A stretch of DNA of 15,157 nt from 0-14-0-20-45-22 sp041645495 (GCA_041645495.1 JBAZPZ010000047.1:1-15157), one strand, 5' to 3'; shown: positions 7,953-14,938, numbered from the stretch's first letter. Notes: a model not told the origin generated them from the letters alone. Numbers and translations: made by a program.

Positions 7953-9512
7953 ATGGAAAAAACAATTTTAATGAGCGAAACTTCCAAGGAAGTTCGCATT
8001 GCGATTTTAGAGAACGGCGAACTCGTCGAACTCTTTGTCGAAAAACCCGAAAAATCCCGAATGGTCGGGAATATTTACAAAGGCAAAGTCGAAAACGTTC
8101 TCGAAGGCATTCAAGCCGCATTCGTTGATATTGGACACGGACTCAACGCCTTTCTTCCCTTTTCCGAAATGAATAACGCCGACTCCGCCGTGACGATGCT
8201 GGAAAGCATCAGCCGCGACGAAGAAGAGGACGAAGAAGAAGAGGAAACACCCAAACCGAAAACCGGTAAGAAAAAGTATATCAAATCCAGCGATATCACC
8301 GTTACGAAAGGCCAGGAAATCCTCGTTCAGGTCATCAAAGAGCCGTTCGCCAAAAAAGGCCCGCGCGTCACGACTGACATCTCGATTCCCGGCAGATTTC
8401 TCGTACTGGTTCCGAATGTCGAGTTCACCGGCATTTCCAAGAAAATTTTCAACCGGAACGAAAAGCGGCGCTTGAGAGGCATCGCCCGCGTCATCAAACC
8501 GCCCAAATTCGGATTGATTATCCGGACAGTCGCTCAGGATCAGGATGAAAAAAACCTGAAAGCCGATCTGGACAGCCTGTTGAAAAAATGGCGTCTGCTG
8601 GAAGAGACCGCCAAGCGCGAACCTGCGCCCGTCTGCGTGTACGCCGACATGGAAATCGCATCGTCGGTCATTCGCGATCTGCTTACGATGGACGTCGATA
8701 AGATTTTAGTGGATACGAAAAACCTGAACAAACAACTACAAACTTACATCAAATCCGTCTCGCCGGAATTTGTCAAGAAACTCGAACATTATCAGGGACG
8801 CAACCCGCTCTTCGAACAATACAATGTCGAGAGCGAATTCACTAAATCACTCAACAAAAAAGTCTGGCTGAAAAGCGGCGGCTTCATCGTGATCGAACAT
8901 ACGGAAGCGATGACGACGATCGATGTCAATAGCGGCAAATATATCGGGAAAAAAGACCACGAGAACAACTCGTTCAAGATCAATATGCAGGCGGCGAAAG
9001 AGATCGCCCGGCAACTGCGTCTGCGCGACATCGGCGGCTTGATCGTCATCGACTTCATCGACATGGAAGAAGAAGATAACAAGAAAAAGATTTTTCTGGA
9101 ACTTCGTCGCGAACTTCAACGCGACCGCGCGAAGGTTTCTTTGACCAACATTTCCGACTTTGGACTGCTGGAAATGACCCGCCAGCGGACGCGCGTCAAT
9201 CTCCTGTACACCGTCAGTGAAGAGTGCCCGCTTTGCCACGGCTCCGGGCGCGTGACATCCAAGGAATCGGTCGTCACGAAAATCGAAGGCTGGTTCCGGC
9301 GCTTCAAAGTCAAGGCCAAGGAAAAACGGCTCCAGCTTCACGTTCATCCCGATATGGCGACTTACCTTCGCGAATCGACTAACAAGGTGCTGAGAAAAAT
9401 TCAGTGGCGGAATTTCATCATCATCAAACTGGTCGAAGATTCATCCGTCAATATCGACGACTTCCGCGTCTTTCTGACCAAGACGGGAAAAGACGTTACC
9501 GACGAATATTAA
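7953..9512 (+). CDS. rng: Ribonuclease G/E family endoribonuclease
   Basis: This 519-residue endoribonuclease is probably for rRNA maturation and mRNA turnover. An S1 RNA-binding domain spans about 36-130 (GNIYKGKVENVLEGIQAAFVDIG). It is interrupted by an acidic insert at 89-98 (DEEEDEEEEE) followed by a Lys-rich stretch. Catalytic metal ligands are visible as D324 (TTIDVNSGK) and D367 (LIVIDFIDM). The zinc-link motif that joins subunits is C425-C428 (ECPLCHGSGRV). It is the length of RNase G and lacks the RNase E scaffold tail, so cytoplasmic RNase G is the better name. It begins 12 nt after the radical SAM gene and leads into rplU. A second ATG seven codons later is possible, but the first has GGA upstream. 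Confidence 0.95.
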   Translation: MEKTILMSETSKEVRIAILENGELVELFVEKPEKSRMVGNIYKGKVENVLEGIQAAFVDIGHGLNAFLPFSEMNNADSAVTMLESISRDEEEDEEEEETPKPKTGKKKYIKSSDITVTKGQEILVQVIKEPFAKKGPRVTTDISIPGRFLVLVPNVEFTGISKKIFNRNEKRRLRGIARVIKPPKFGLIIRTVAQDQDEKNLKADLDSLLKKWRLLEETAKREPAPVCVYADMEIASSVIRDLLTMDVDKILVDTKNLNKQLQTYIKSVSPEFVKKLEHYQGRNPLFEQYNVESEFTKSLNKKVWLKSGGFIVIEHTEAMTTIDVNSGKYIGKKDHENNSFKINMQAAKEIARQLRLRDIGGLIVIDFIDMEEEDNKKKIFLELRRELQRDRAKVSLTNISDFGLLEMTRQRTRVNLLYTVSEECPLCHGSGRVTSKESVVTKIEGWFRRFKVKAKEKRLQLHVHPDMATYLRESTNKVLRKIQWRNFIIIKLVEDSSVNIDDFRVFLTKTGKDVTDEY

Positions 9513-9513
9513 C

Positions 9514-9542
9514 TTGCCTTGTTTAAAGGAATTCCCTAAATT
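9514..9542 (+). promoter_or_regulatory. Candidate promoter before rplU
   Basis: TTGCCT at 9514-9519 and TAAATT at 9537-9542 are 17 nt apart, in the 66-nt gap between rng and rplU. Each matches four of six sigma70 consensus positions. It could give rplU-rpmA extra transcription beyond readthrough from rng. It was seen by eye only. Confidence 0.25.
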
Positions 9543-9578
9543 TGCCCGCCTTTTTGATAAGGAAACTGAGAGAGAAAT

Positions 9579-9974
9579 ATGAGAACAAACTATTACGCTA
9601 TTGCAGAAATTTCCGGTGATCAGGTTATCCTCGAGCCCGGGAAAAAACTATCGGTGCCGAAACTCGAATTAGAGGTCGGCGCGACGTTCGTTGCCAACAA
9701 GATTCTATACCTGCGCAAAGGCGAAGACATTCAGATCGGAATGCCTTTCGTCAAAGACGCGGAAATCGAGACGACGGTTCTGGAGCAGAAAAGACTTCCG
9801 AAAGTGATCGTCTTCAAGAAAAAACGCAGAAAAGGCTACAAGGTCAAGAACGGACATCGTCAACCCTACACGGTTCTTCAGGTCTCCAAATTCGCCGGTC
9901 AACCGGAAGCTGCACCTACGGCAGATCCGAATCCGGTTGCGGAAACCACAAACGAAAAACCTACTGAAAATTAG
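9579..9974 (+). CDS. rplU: 50S ribosomal protein bL21
   Basis: This is large-subunit protein bL21, which binds 23S rRNA. The body (residues 1-108) is full-length: MRTNYYAIAEISGDQVILEPGKK at the start, LEVGATFVANKILYL in the middle, and the basic signature KKKRRKGYKVKNGHRQPYT at 80-98. A 23-residue tail follows (PEAAPTADPNPVAETTNEKPTEN), rich in Pro, Ala, Glu and Thr, which the core family lacks; such tails occur in some lineages. GAGAG precedes the ATG. rpmA follows after 11 nt with no intervening cysteine-protease gene, unlike Firmicutes. Confidence 0.97.
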   Translation: MRTNYYAIAEISGDQVILEPGKKLSVPKLELEVGATFVANKILYLRKGEDIQIGMPFVKDAEIETTVLEQKRLPKVIVFKKKRRKGYKVKNGHRQPYTVLQVSKFAGQPEAAPTADPNPVAETTNEKPTEN

Positions 9975-9985
9975 GAGCTATACTC

Positions 9986-10240
9986 ATGGCACATAAAAAA
10001 GGTGTTGGAAGTTCCAGAAACGGTCGCGACAGTAATTCTCAACGACTTGGCGTCAAGAGATTCGGCGGCGAATTCGTCACTGCCGGAACGATCATTCTTC
10101 GCCAGCGCGGCAGTAAAATTTATCCCGGCGACAACGTTGGTATCGGTAGCGACGACACGCTGTTTGCCCTGAAAGACGGACACGTCAAGTTCGAGCAAAA
10201 AAGTCGCGTGAAAAAGACCGTCAGCATTCTTTTAGACTAA
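9986..10240 (+). CDS. rpmA: 50S ribosomal protein bL27
   Basis: This 84-residue large-subunit protein reaches the peptidyl-transferase centre with its N-terminus. MAHKKGVGSSRNGRDSNSQRLGVKRFGG is the hallmark start, and GTIILRQRG..IYPG..VGIG..DTLFAL follows. It has no N-terminal extension before the MAHKKG core, so it needs no Prp-type cleavage. AGGAG ten bases before the ATG gives a clear start. It is the last gene of the rng-rplU-rpmA unit; a terminator-like structure begins five bases after the stop. The obg gene that often follows is absent. Confidence 0.98.
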   Translation: MAHKKGVGSSRNGRDSNSQRLGVKRFGGEFVTAGTIILRQRGSKIYPGDNVGIGSDDTLFALKDGHVKFEQKSRVKKTVSILLD

Positions 10241-10244
10241 TCGT

Positions 10245-10312
10245 ATCCCGCAATTTCAGAAAGGGTTTGACCCACTGACCCTTAAAAGTTGCGGGATTAC
10301 TGTTTTTATTTT
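10245..10312 (+). terminator. Rho-independent-type terminator after rpmA
   Basis: ATCCCGCAA (10245-10253) pairs perfectly with TTGCGGGAT (10289-10297). Inside it, AAGGGT (10261-10266) pairs with ACCCTT (10278-10283), giving a two-tier stem. A T-rich run (GTTTTTATTTT) begins at 10302, about five bases past the stem. This should end the ribosomal-protein transcript. The next gene's GAGGAGG lies immediately after. Confidence 0.75.
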
Positions 10313-10324
10313 GAGGAGGCAAAG

Positions 10325-10666
10325 ATGGAAAACAACTCACCGGAATCTTTTCAGGAAACCCGCAAATATCTCAACGAACTGGTACTTAAATACGCCGACA
10401 AGTCCACGAAACGATTCTTCAGTTTGGACACGCAGGTTTATCAGGACGGCGCTCTACCTGCAAAAACAAAAGAATTGCTTGGGTTGGTTGCCTCGCTTGT
10501 TCTCCGCTGTGACGATTGCATCAAATATCATCTGTCGCAATGCAAAGACGCAGGCGTCTCCGATGCCGAACTCGCCGAAGCCATTTCCATCGGCCTGATC
10601 GTCGGCGGCTCGATCACGATTCCGCATATCCGGCGCGCCTTTGAATTCTGGGACGCGCTGAAATAG
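10325..10666 (+). CDS. AhpD-like / carboxymuconolactone-decarboxylase family protein
   Basis: This 113-residue protein has the AhpD-type active-site layout: E50, then eleven residues to C62, two residues to C65, three to H69 (KELLGLVASLVLRCDDCIKYH). This Glu-Cys-Cys-His relay is the one used by alkylhydroperoxidase AhpD for thiol peroxidase activity. The rest (DAELAEAISIGLIVGGSITIPHIRRAFEFWDAL) fits the all-helical CMD fold, usually oligomeric and cytoplasmic. GAGGAGG eight bases before the ATG at 10325 sets the start. It is a single gene between the rpmA terminator and the convergent NamZ gene, whose stop lies 6 nt away. A redox or peroxide-detoxifying role is likely; its partner reductase is not in the window. 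Confidence 0.9.
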   Translation: MENNSPESFQETRKYLNELVLKYADKSTKRFFSLDTQVYQDGALPAKTKELLGLVASLVLRCDDCIKYHLSQCKDAGVSDAELAEAISIGLIVGGSITIPHIRRAFEFWDALK

Positions 10667-10672
10667 CCGTAT

Positions 10673-11935
10673 TTATTTATACAAAAGATATTTCTCGATC
10701 GTCGCCCGGAATTTCTTGTTTTCCGACTTCCATTTTGCAATTAATTCGATAACCGGCCTGCCGCTGTCTATGGCAAGTTTGAGTTCATCGCTTCCGTAAA
10801 GCCGTTCGATGCTTCCACGCCACGCAAAATCCTTCGGATACATTTGTTTCGTCTTCTCGAGAATCTGTGCTATCGCGGGAATCGGCTCGAACCGATCGCG
10901 GTCGGAGATGATAAATAAAACGCCATTGCAAAGCTGATTTTCATATTTCGGCTTCGCGGCAACATCCGGTATGCTGACAGGCGTGAACGTAATCGGTTCG
11001 AAGCGAATGCCTTTGCAGTTCAGCGCGTTCAACGAATCGGCGTAGGCTTTGGCGTCGATATACGGCGCTCCGAATTTTAAAAACGGCGAGTCCGTACCGC
11101 GCCCTTCCGACAAGTTCGTTCCTTCCAGCAAACAAAATCCCGGATAGGCGGTTGCCGTTGTCAGAAACTTCATATTCGGCGACGGAGCGATCCACGGAAG
11201 ATCCGTTTGATCGTACCACAGATTCCGTTTCCAGCCTTTCATCGTAACGACTCTCAGATCAGCTTTCACGCCGTTTTCTAAATACGATTCACCGTTGATG
11301 AGTTGGCCGAATTCGCCGATCGATAATCCGTACCGGATCGGCGTCGGATGCGGGCCGACGAACGATTTGAATTTAGGATCGAGCATCGGTCCTTCGATGC
11401 GGTCGCCGCGAATCGGATTCGGTCTGTCCAGAACATAAAACGGGATTCCGGTTTCCGCGGCGGCTTCCATACATTTCGTCATTGTTGCGGTGTATGTATA
11501 AAAACGAACGCCGACGTCCTGAATGTCGTAAACCAGCACATTGACATTTTTCAGCATTTCTTTCGTCGGTTTATTCACGTCGCCGTACAGGCTGAAGATA
11601 TTCGCGCCAGTCAGAGAATCGATTTCGTTGCCGATCTCTCTGCCGTCCGCCGCCAGCCCGCGAAAGCCGTGTTCGGGCCCGAAAATCGCCGAGACCGCGC
11701 AAACACCGCTGTGATAAAAGAGATCAACGATATGATTCCCATTCTTGTCCCGCGCAGTGTGATTGCAGATAATGCCAACCTTTTTTCCTTTGAACATCTC
11801 AAAGTTCGATTCTGCGACGACATCCAATCCGGTTTTGACCGGATACGTTTGGCCGGAAGCCGCAACCGGAATCCAGCCGAATCCGGAAATAAGGAGCCAC
11901 ATGATCAGCGCGCGCCAGGTCAGAGTTGCTTTCAT
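10673..11935 (-). CDS. namZ: Exo-beta-N-acetylmuramidase NamZ (DUF1343, GH171)
   Basis: This 420-residue secreted enzyme releases MurNAc from the non-reducing end of peptidoglycan fragments. Residues 1-28 are a signal peptide (hydrophobic WRALIMWLLISGFGWIPVAASG), so export is expected. Family motifs are clear: KKVGIICNHTA at 51-61, AIFGPEHGFRG at 83-93 with the conserved E88, VYDIQDVGVRFYTYTATM at 135-152, VLDRPNPI at 168-175, and WIAPSPNM followed by YPGFCLLEGTNLSEGRGT near 248-281. The acid residue is E88 by family, not by test. GGAG eight bases before the ATG sets the start. It converges on the AhpD-like gene. It is downstream of the ferredoxin gene on the same strand, with a strong inverted repeat between them. 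It may act with an MFS transporter nearby in wall recycling, by inference. Confidence 0.93.
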   Translation of the reverse strand: MKATLTWRALIMWLLISGFGWIPVAASGQTYPVKTGLDVVAESNFEMFKGKKVGIICNHTARDKNGNHIVDLFYHSGVCAVSAIFGPEHGFRGLAADGREIGNEIDSLTGANIFSLYGDVNKPTKEMLKNVNVLVYDIQDVGVRFYTYTATMTKCMEAAAETGIPFYVLDRPNPIRGDRIEGPMLDPKFKSFVGPHPTPIRYGLSIGEFGQLINGESYLENGVKADLRVVTMKGWKRNLWYDQTDLPWIAPSPNMKFLTTATAYPGFCLLEGTNLSEGRGTDSPFLKFGAPYIDAKAYADSLNALNCKGIRFEPITFTPVSIPDVAAKPKYENQLCNGVLFIISDRDRFEPIPAIAQILEKTKQMYPKDFAWRGSIERLYGSDELKLAIDSGRPVIELIAKWKSENKKFRATIEKYLLYK

Positions 11936-11967
11936 ATCTTTTCTCCTCGCTTAAATGGTCTGGAAAT

Positions 11968-12011
11968 GAAAATATTTCCGAACCGCCAACCGGCTTTCCG
12001 GAAATATTTTC
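11968..12011 (-). terminator. Perfect 13-bp inverted repeat between ferredoxin and namZ
   Basis: GAAAATATTTCCG (11968-11980) is the exact reverse complement of CGGAAATATTTTC (11999-12011), with an 18-nt loop that contains a further GCC/GGC pairing. It ends 39 nt past the ferredoxin stop and lies about 33 nt before the namZ ATG. On the minus strand the stem ends in TATTTTCATTT, so it could terminate the ferredoxin transcript. It could equally be an operator or attenuator for namZ; the U-tract is imperfect. Confidence 0.5.
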
Positions 12012-12050
12012 TGAGAAACAGATTTTGCGTATCCGTAAACGGCGATATTG

Positions 12051-12221
12051 TTATTCAGCGGAAATAGCGCCAGTCGGACAAACGGGCGTGCAGGCGTCGC
12101 AATCGGTGCATTTTCCGGCATCGATGACGTATTTATTATCACCCTCACTGATCGCGTCCGACGGACATTCGGACACGCAGGCGCCACAGCTGATGCATTC
12201 ATCCGAAATGATATGTGCCAT
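12051..12221 (-). CDS. 2[4Fe-4S] ferredoxin
   Basis: This 56-residue bacterial-type ferredoxin has two CxxCxxCxxxCP cluster motifs: C9, C12, C15, C19 (ECISCGACVSECP) and C38, C41, C44, C48 (KCTDCDACTPVCP). Each is followed by the usual Ala-Ile-Ser pattern. It is a low-potential electron carrier. The spacing is the plain clostridial form, without the long loop of the Alvin type. AGGAG precedes the ATG at 12221; an in-frame ATG at 12260 adds 13 basic residues and has no good ribosome site. It is divergent from the MFS transporter (205 nt apart). No clear redox partner is adjacent. Confidence 0.95.
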   Translation of the reverse strand: MAHIISDECISCGACVSECPSDAISEGDNKYVIDAGKCTDCDACTPVCPTGAISAE

Positions 12222-12426
12222 GATTTTTCTCCTTTTATGATTAAACAATATTTCTACCAAAAATCAGCCGGAATTTAATCAATCCTTTTCCTCAAGACAA
12301 CATGCCGGATGGAACGTTTTTCCTTTTTTCCACGATTTTCTTACATTACGGGCGCTTTTGAAATTTGACACTGGACTCGAACGCGCCGAAACGAATTAAA
12401 CCGACCGATAGAAAGAGCAGGTTTGC

Positions 12427-13782
12427 ATGAACTCCGATTTGACTCAGGAAAAATTACTTCCCGACCCATCACCTATCTTCCGCTGGATCGTGCTGACCTT
12501 CATCAGCCTGGCGATGTTTGGAAATTATTATATCTACGACAGCATCAGTCCGCTGGCTGATCTCCTGAAAGCGCAACTCGGCTTCTCGGACAGCAACATC
12601 GGAACGCTGAACGCGATTTACAGCATCCCGAACGTCTTCATGGTGTTGATCGGCGGCTTCATCATCGACCGGATCGGCACGAAAAAATCCGCTCTGATGT
12701 TTTCCACGCTCGTCTTTCTCGGCGGACTGATCACGACACTGAAAGGCGATATTGTCGTCATGGCGACCGGCAGATTGATTTTCGGGCTGGGCGCGGAGTC
12801 CATGATCGTAGCCATCACAACGGTCATTGCCAGATGGTTCAAAGGTAAAGAACTGTCATTCGCATTCGGATTGAACCTAACCATCGCGCGGCTCGGCTCG
12901 TTTCTCGCTCTAAACTCGCCGACGTGGGGGAAAAGTTTTTATACTAATTGGCAGTCGCCGCTGATCATTTCCATATTCGCCGGCGCGACTTCCGTGATCT
13001 GCTTAGCCATCTATTTTTTCCTCGATCGCTACGCCGAACGGAACTACGCTCTGAACAAGGAAGGTTCCACCGACAAGGTCGTTTTCAAAGACATTTTCAA
13101 TTTCGGGAAGTCGTTCTGGCTGATCACACTTCTCTGCGTCACGTTCTATTCCGCAATGTTTCCATTTCAGACGTTCGCTGTCAAATTTTTCCAGGAAGTT
13201 CACGGCACGACGCGCGAAGTCGGCGGTTTTCTTTCCAGCATGTTGACATTCGCCGCGATGATTTTCACGCCGCTGTTCGGGCTTCTCGCCGACAAGATCG
13301 GCAAACGCTCGTTGCTGATGATGATCGGCTCGCTGGCGATCATTCCGGTTTATCTTTGCATGGGCTACAAAATCGACATTGCCGGTTTTCTCGGCCTCAG
13401 CGAAACGATCGCAGTCAATGTCGGTTTTTTGAATATCCATTACATCATCCCCACCAATCTGCTGATTCCGATGAGCCTGATGGGATTCGCATTTTCGCTG
13501 ATTCCCGCTGTGATGTGGCCGTCCGTCGCACTTTTTGTCGATTCGCATAAACTCGGCACCGCGTACGGCCTGATGACGATGATCCAAAACATCGGGCTGG
13601 CTGGATTCAATTTGCTCGTCGGCTGGTCGAACGACTATTCGCTCGCGAGCGTCGCGAATCCGGGCGGCTACCGGCTCGGCATGTGGATTTTCAGCACGCT
13701 GGGATTCTTCGGATTCTTCTTCGCACTTCTTCTCCAGAGACAGGAGAGAAAATTAAGTTGGGGGCAAGCGCACAAAGCCTGA
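12427..13782 (+). CDS. MFS transporter, MFSD1-like
   Basis: This 451-residue inner-membrane protein has about 12 hydrophobic helices. The MFS loop motif appears after the second helix of each half: GGFIIDRIGTKK at 76-87 and GLLADKIGKR at 285-294. The segment 115-158 (GRLIFGLGAESM; ARWFKGKELSFAFGLNLTIARLGS) closely resembles the animal MFSD1 signature (GRFIFGIGGESL.. WFKGKEL..VFGLQLSMARIGS), from memory of the family. Human MFSD1 exports dipeptides from lysosomes; a peptide or amino-acid substrate here is inference. The next gene, a VUT/YhhQ-type transporter, starts 8 nt after the stop, so the pair is likely co-transcribed. The ATG at 12427 fits the start of the hydrophobic core, with a weak AG-rich site upstream (GAAAGAGCAGG). 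Confidence 0.88.
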   Translation: MNSDLTQEKLLPDPSPIFRWIVLTFISLAMFGNYYIYDSISPLADLLKAQLGFSDSNIGTLNAIYSIPNVFMVLIGGFIIDRIGTKKSALMFSTLVFLGGLITTLKGDIVVMATGRLIFGLGAESMIVAITTVIARWFKGKELSFAFGLNLTIARLGSFLALNSPTWGKSFYTNWQSPLIISIFAGATSVICLAIYFFLDRYAERNYALNKEGSTDKVVFKDIFNFGKSFWLITLLCVTFYSAMFPFQTFAVKFFQEVHGTTREVGGFLSSMLTFAAMIFTPLFGLLADKIGKRSLLMMIGSLAIIPVYLCMGYKIDIAGFLGLSETIAVNVGFLNIHYIIPTNLLIPMSLMGFAFSLIPAVMWPSVALFVDSHKLGTAYGLMTMIQNIGLAGFNLLVGWSNDYSLASVANPGGYRLGMWIFSTLGFFGFFFALLLQRQERKLSWGQAHKA

Positions 13783-13790
13783 AAGCAACC

Positions 13791-14429
13791 ATGAAACCAA
13801 ACACCATTCTTCCTGAAAACCGCTCAAACTATATCCCGGCGCTGATCGTCATCACGGCTTATGTCGCCGCTCAGATATTGTCCGACATTTCCAGTCTTCG
13901 TATCATTCTCTTTTTTGGATTGTCGATGGACGCCGGGACGTTCATCTATCCGATCACATTCACGCTTCGCGATCTGGTTCATAAACTGATGGGAATCAAA
14001 GCCGCGCGAATTCTGATTCTCGCCTGCGCAGTCATCAATCTGTTCATGGCGCTTTTCTTCTGGTTTGTGTCGATTCTGCCAGCTGATCCGTCCGTTGGCG
14101 CGCAGACAGAATTTGCCAAAGTGCTGTCGCCGGTCTGGCGAATCGTGCTGGCTTCGATTTTCGCGGAAGTGATCTCCGAACTGATCGACACGGAAGTCTA
14201 TCGGTTATGGATGAAAAAAGTGACGACCAGAAAGCAGTGGTCGCGCGTGCTTGCCAGCAACGGCGTTAGCATTCCGATCGATTCCATCCTGTTCGCTTTC
14301 ATCGCCTTTGCGGGACAAATGCCGCTGGCTGTCGTCTGGAGCATCGTCCTGTCCAACGTCATCGTCAAATTCGCCACGACGTTCGTCAGCCTGCCGCTGA
14401 TCTATGCGGTGCCGGAGAGGGTAGATTAG
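13791..14429 (+). CDS. VUT/YhhQ family transporter (queuosine-precursor transporter)
   Basis: This 212-residue membrane protein has about six helices. Its two family blocks are DAGTFIYPITFTLRDLVHKLMG (47-68), and SELIDTEVYRLWMKK (129-143) running into LASNGVSIPIDSILFAFIAF (154-173). This family (COG1738, YhhQ) takes up queuosine precursors such as preQ0/preQ1. An in-frame ORF opens earlier at 13683 but overlaps the MFS gene, so the ATG at 13791 is chosen; this gives the usual family length. It follows the MFS gene by 8 nt. A link between the two substrates is not evident. No queuosine biosynthesis genes or preQ1 riboswitch are seen nearby. Confidence 0.9.
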   Translation: MKPNTILPENRSNYIPALIVITAYVAAQILSDISSLRIILFFGLSMDAGTFIYPITFTLRDLVHKLMGIKAARILILACAVINLFMALFFWFVSILPADPSVGAQTEFAKVLSPVWRIVLASIFAEVISELIDTEVYRLWMKKVTTRKQWSRVLASNGVSIPIDSILFAFIAFAGQMPLAVVWSIVLSNVIVKFATTFVSLPLIYAVPERVD

Positions 14430-14614
14430 GTTGGAATAGGTTGATTGGGTTGATTATGGAGTGCATCAACCGTGTTGATGCATTTGGTTCGGTTGATTAG
14501 GTTTGTCCGCCTCCAGCGGTAAAAATGTTCCGGGTTCCGGGTTTCTAGTTCCGTATTCAAAGCCTGTTCGCCAAAGGCGAATTCCGGGTTTGTCTGCCGT
14601 TTGATAAAGACGCT
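14430..14614. other. Gene-free, repeat-rich spacer after the transporter operon
   Basis: No credible gene is present. The first part repeats GGTTGATT-type units. TGCATCAAC (14462-14470) pairs with GTTGATGCA (14474-14482) over a 3-nt loop, followed by TTT, 33 nt after the VUT stop; it may end the transporter transcript. Further on, TTCCGGG occurs three times (near 14529, 14535 and 14582), and TTCGCC-AAA-GGCGAA (14567-14581) is a short perfect hairpin. The minus-strand ORF across this area is composed of these repeats and is not a gene. Confidence 0.55.
14462..14482 (+). terminator. Candidate terminator hairpin after VUT gene
   Basis: Nine perfect base pairs (TGCATCAAC with GTTGATGCA) close a CGT loop, with a short T-run after. 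It is 33 nt past the VUT stop. The U-tract (TTTGGTT) is short, so it may be a weak terminator or just a repeat. Confidence 0.4.
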
Positions 14615-14738
14615 ATTGCCACGACTTTTAATCGTGGAAAAAATTAGAAAAACAAACTGGGCTTTAGCCCAATAATGACGGACTAAAGTCTGGGTATATC
14701 GCGTTTTACTGCTTCCACGACTTAAAAGTCGTGGCAAT
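14615..14738. repeat. REP/MITE-like palindrome cluster
   Basis: The ends (14615-14637 and 14715-14738) are near-identical in reverse orientation, ATTGCCACGACTTTTAA... against its complement, differing by one deleted base. Each end is itself a hairpin; the right one is CCACGACTT-AA-AAGTCGTGG, a perfect 9-bp stem. Between them lie two more palindromes: GGGCT-TT-AGCCC (14659-14670) and GACT-AA-AGTC (14681-14690). This nested layout is typical of REP/BIME clusters or miniature transposons. No transposase gene is within the window. Confidence 0.6.
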
Positions 14739-14768
14739 GAATCTTGTTGAAAAAGTAAGTATTAGACG

Positions 14769-14793
14769 ATTGTTAGGCTTTGCTCTTGTCGTC
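14769..14793 (-). repeat. Possible third decayed CRISPR repeat (weak)
   Basis: ATTGTTAGGCTTTGCTCTTGTCGTC resembles the second half of the intact repeat, and the last bases resemble the better-preserved decayed copy ending at 14865 (TGC.TCTTG.CG.C). It ends 72 nt before that copy, in register. The first half is not recognisable, so this is tentative. Confidence 0.25.
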
Positions 14794-14825
14794 AGGACTT
14801 AGGACTTGACGAAACGGAATAAACA

Positions 14826-14865
14826 GACACAATCTTTCATCTGTAGGAATGTGCATCTTGACGAC
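14826..14865 (-). repeat. Decayed CRISPR repeat (outer)
   Basis: From 14830 it reads CAATCTTTCATCTGTAGG, then AATGTGCATCTTGACGAC. This follows the intact repeat (CAATCCTTAATCTGTTGG, then AATGCACACTTCGAC) with a few substitutions and a small insertion. The start is 74 nt before the next decayed copy, matching the array period. Confidence 0.7.
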
Positions 14866-14899
14866 CTCTTGAATGCCATTCAAGTATGTGTTGTCACGA

Positions 14900-14938
14900 T
14901 TCCTAATCCTCATTCGGTTGGAACGAAAATTTCGCAAC
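14900..14938 (-). repeat. Decayed CRISPR repeat (inner)
   Basis: It reads TTCCTAATCCTCATTCGG, then TTGGAACG, then TTTCGCAAC at the end. It keeps AATCCT, GTTGGAA and TTCG of the intact repeat. It starts 74 nt before the first intact repeat. The gap to that repeat (14939-14973, 35 nt) is spacer-sized. Confidence 0.6.

Noticed and set aside
10241..10320. A riboswitch or ribosomal-protein leader after rpmA
   Set aside because: The two-tier stem followed by a T-run fits a terminator better, and the next gene (AhpD-like) has no known leader of this kind.
12365..12399. TTGACA followed by an AATTAA as a promoter for the MFS gene
   Set aside because: The boxes are 23 nt apart and at 17 nt spacing the -10 site is GAAACG, so it is not a credible sigma70 promoter.
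13003..13587. Minus-strand ORF of 194 residues within the MFS gene
   Set aside because: It is His/Asp/Lys-biased, a shadow of hydrophobic coding sequence, and the MFS frame is unmistakable.
14711..14721. A possible fourth decayed CRISPR repeat ending at 14721 (CTTCCACGAC)
   Set aside because: It falls 72 nt before the next candidate, but it lies inside the palindrome cluster, so the match to CACTTCGAC is probably coincidental.
14426..14737. Minus-strand ORF of 103 residues after the VUT gene
   Set aside because: It is made of the GGTTGATT repeats and the palindrome cluster, with no family resemblance or ribosome site.
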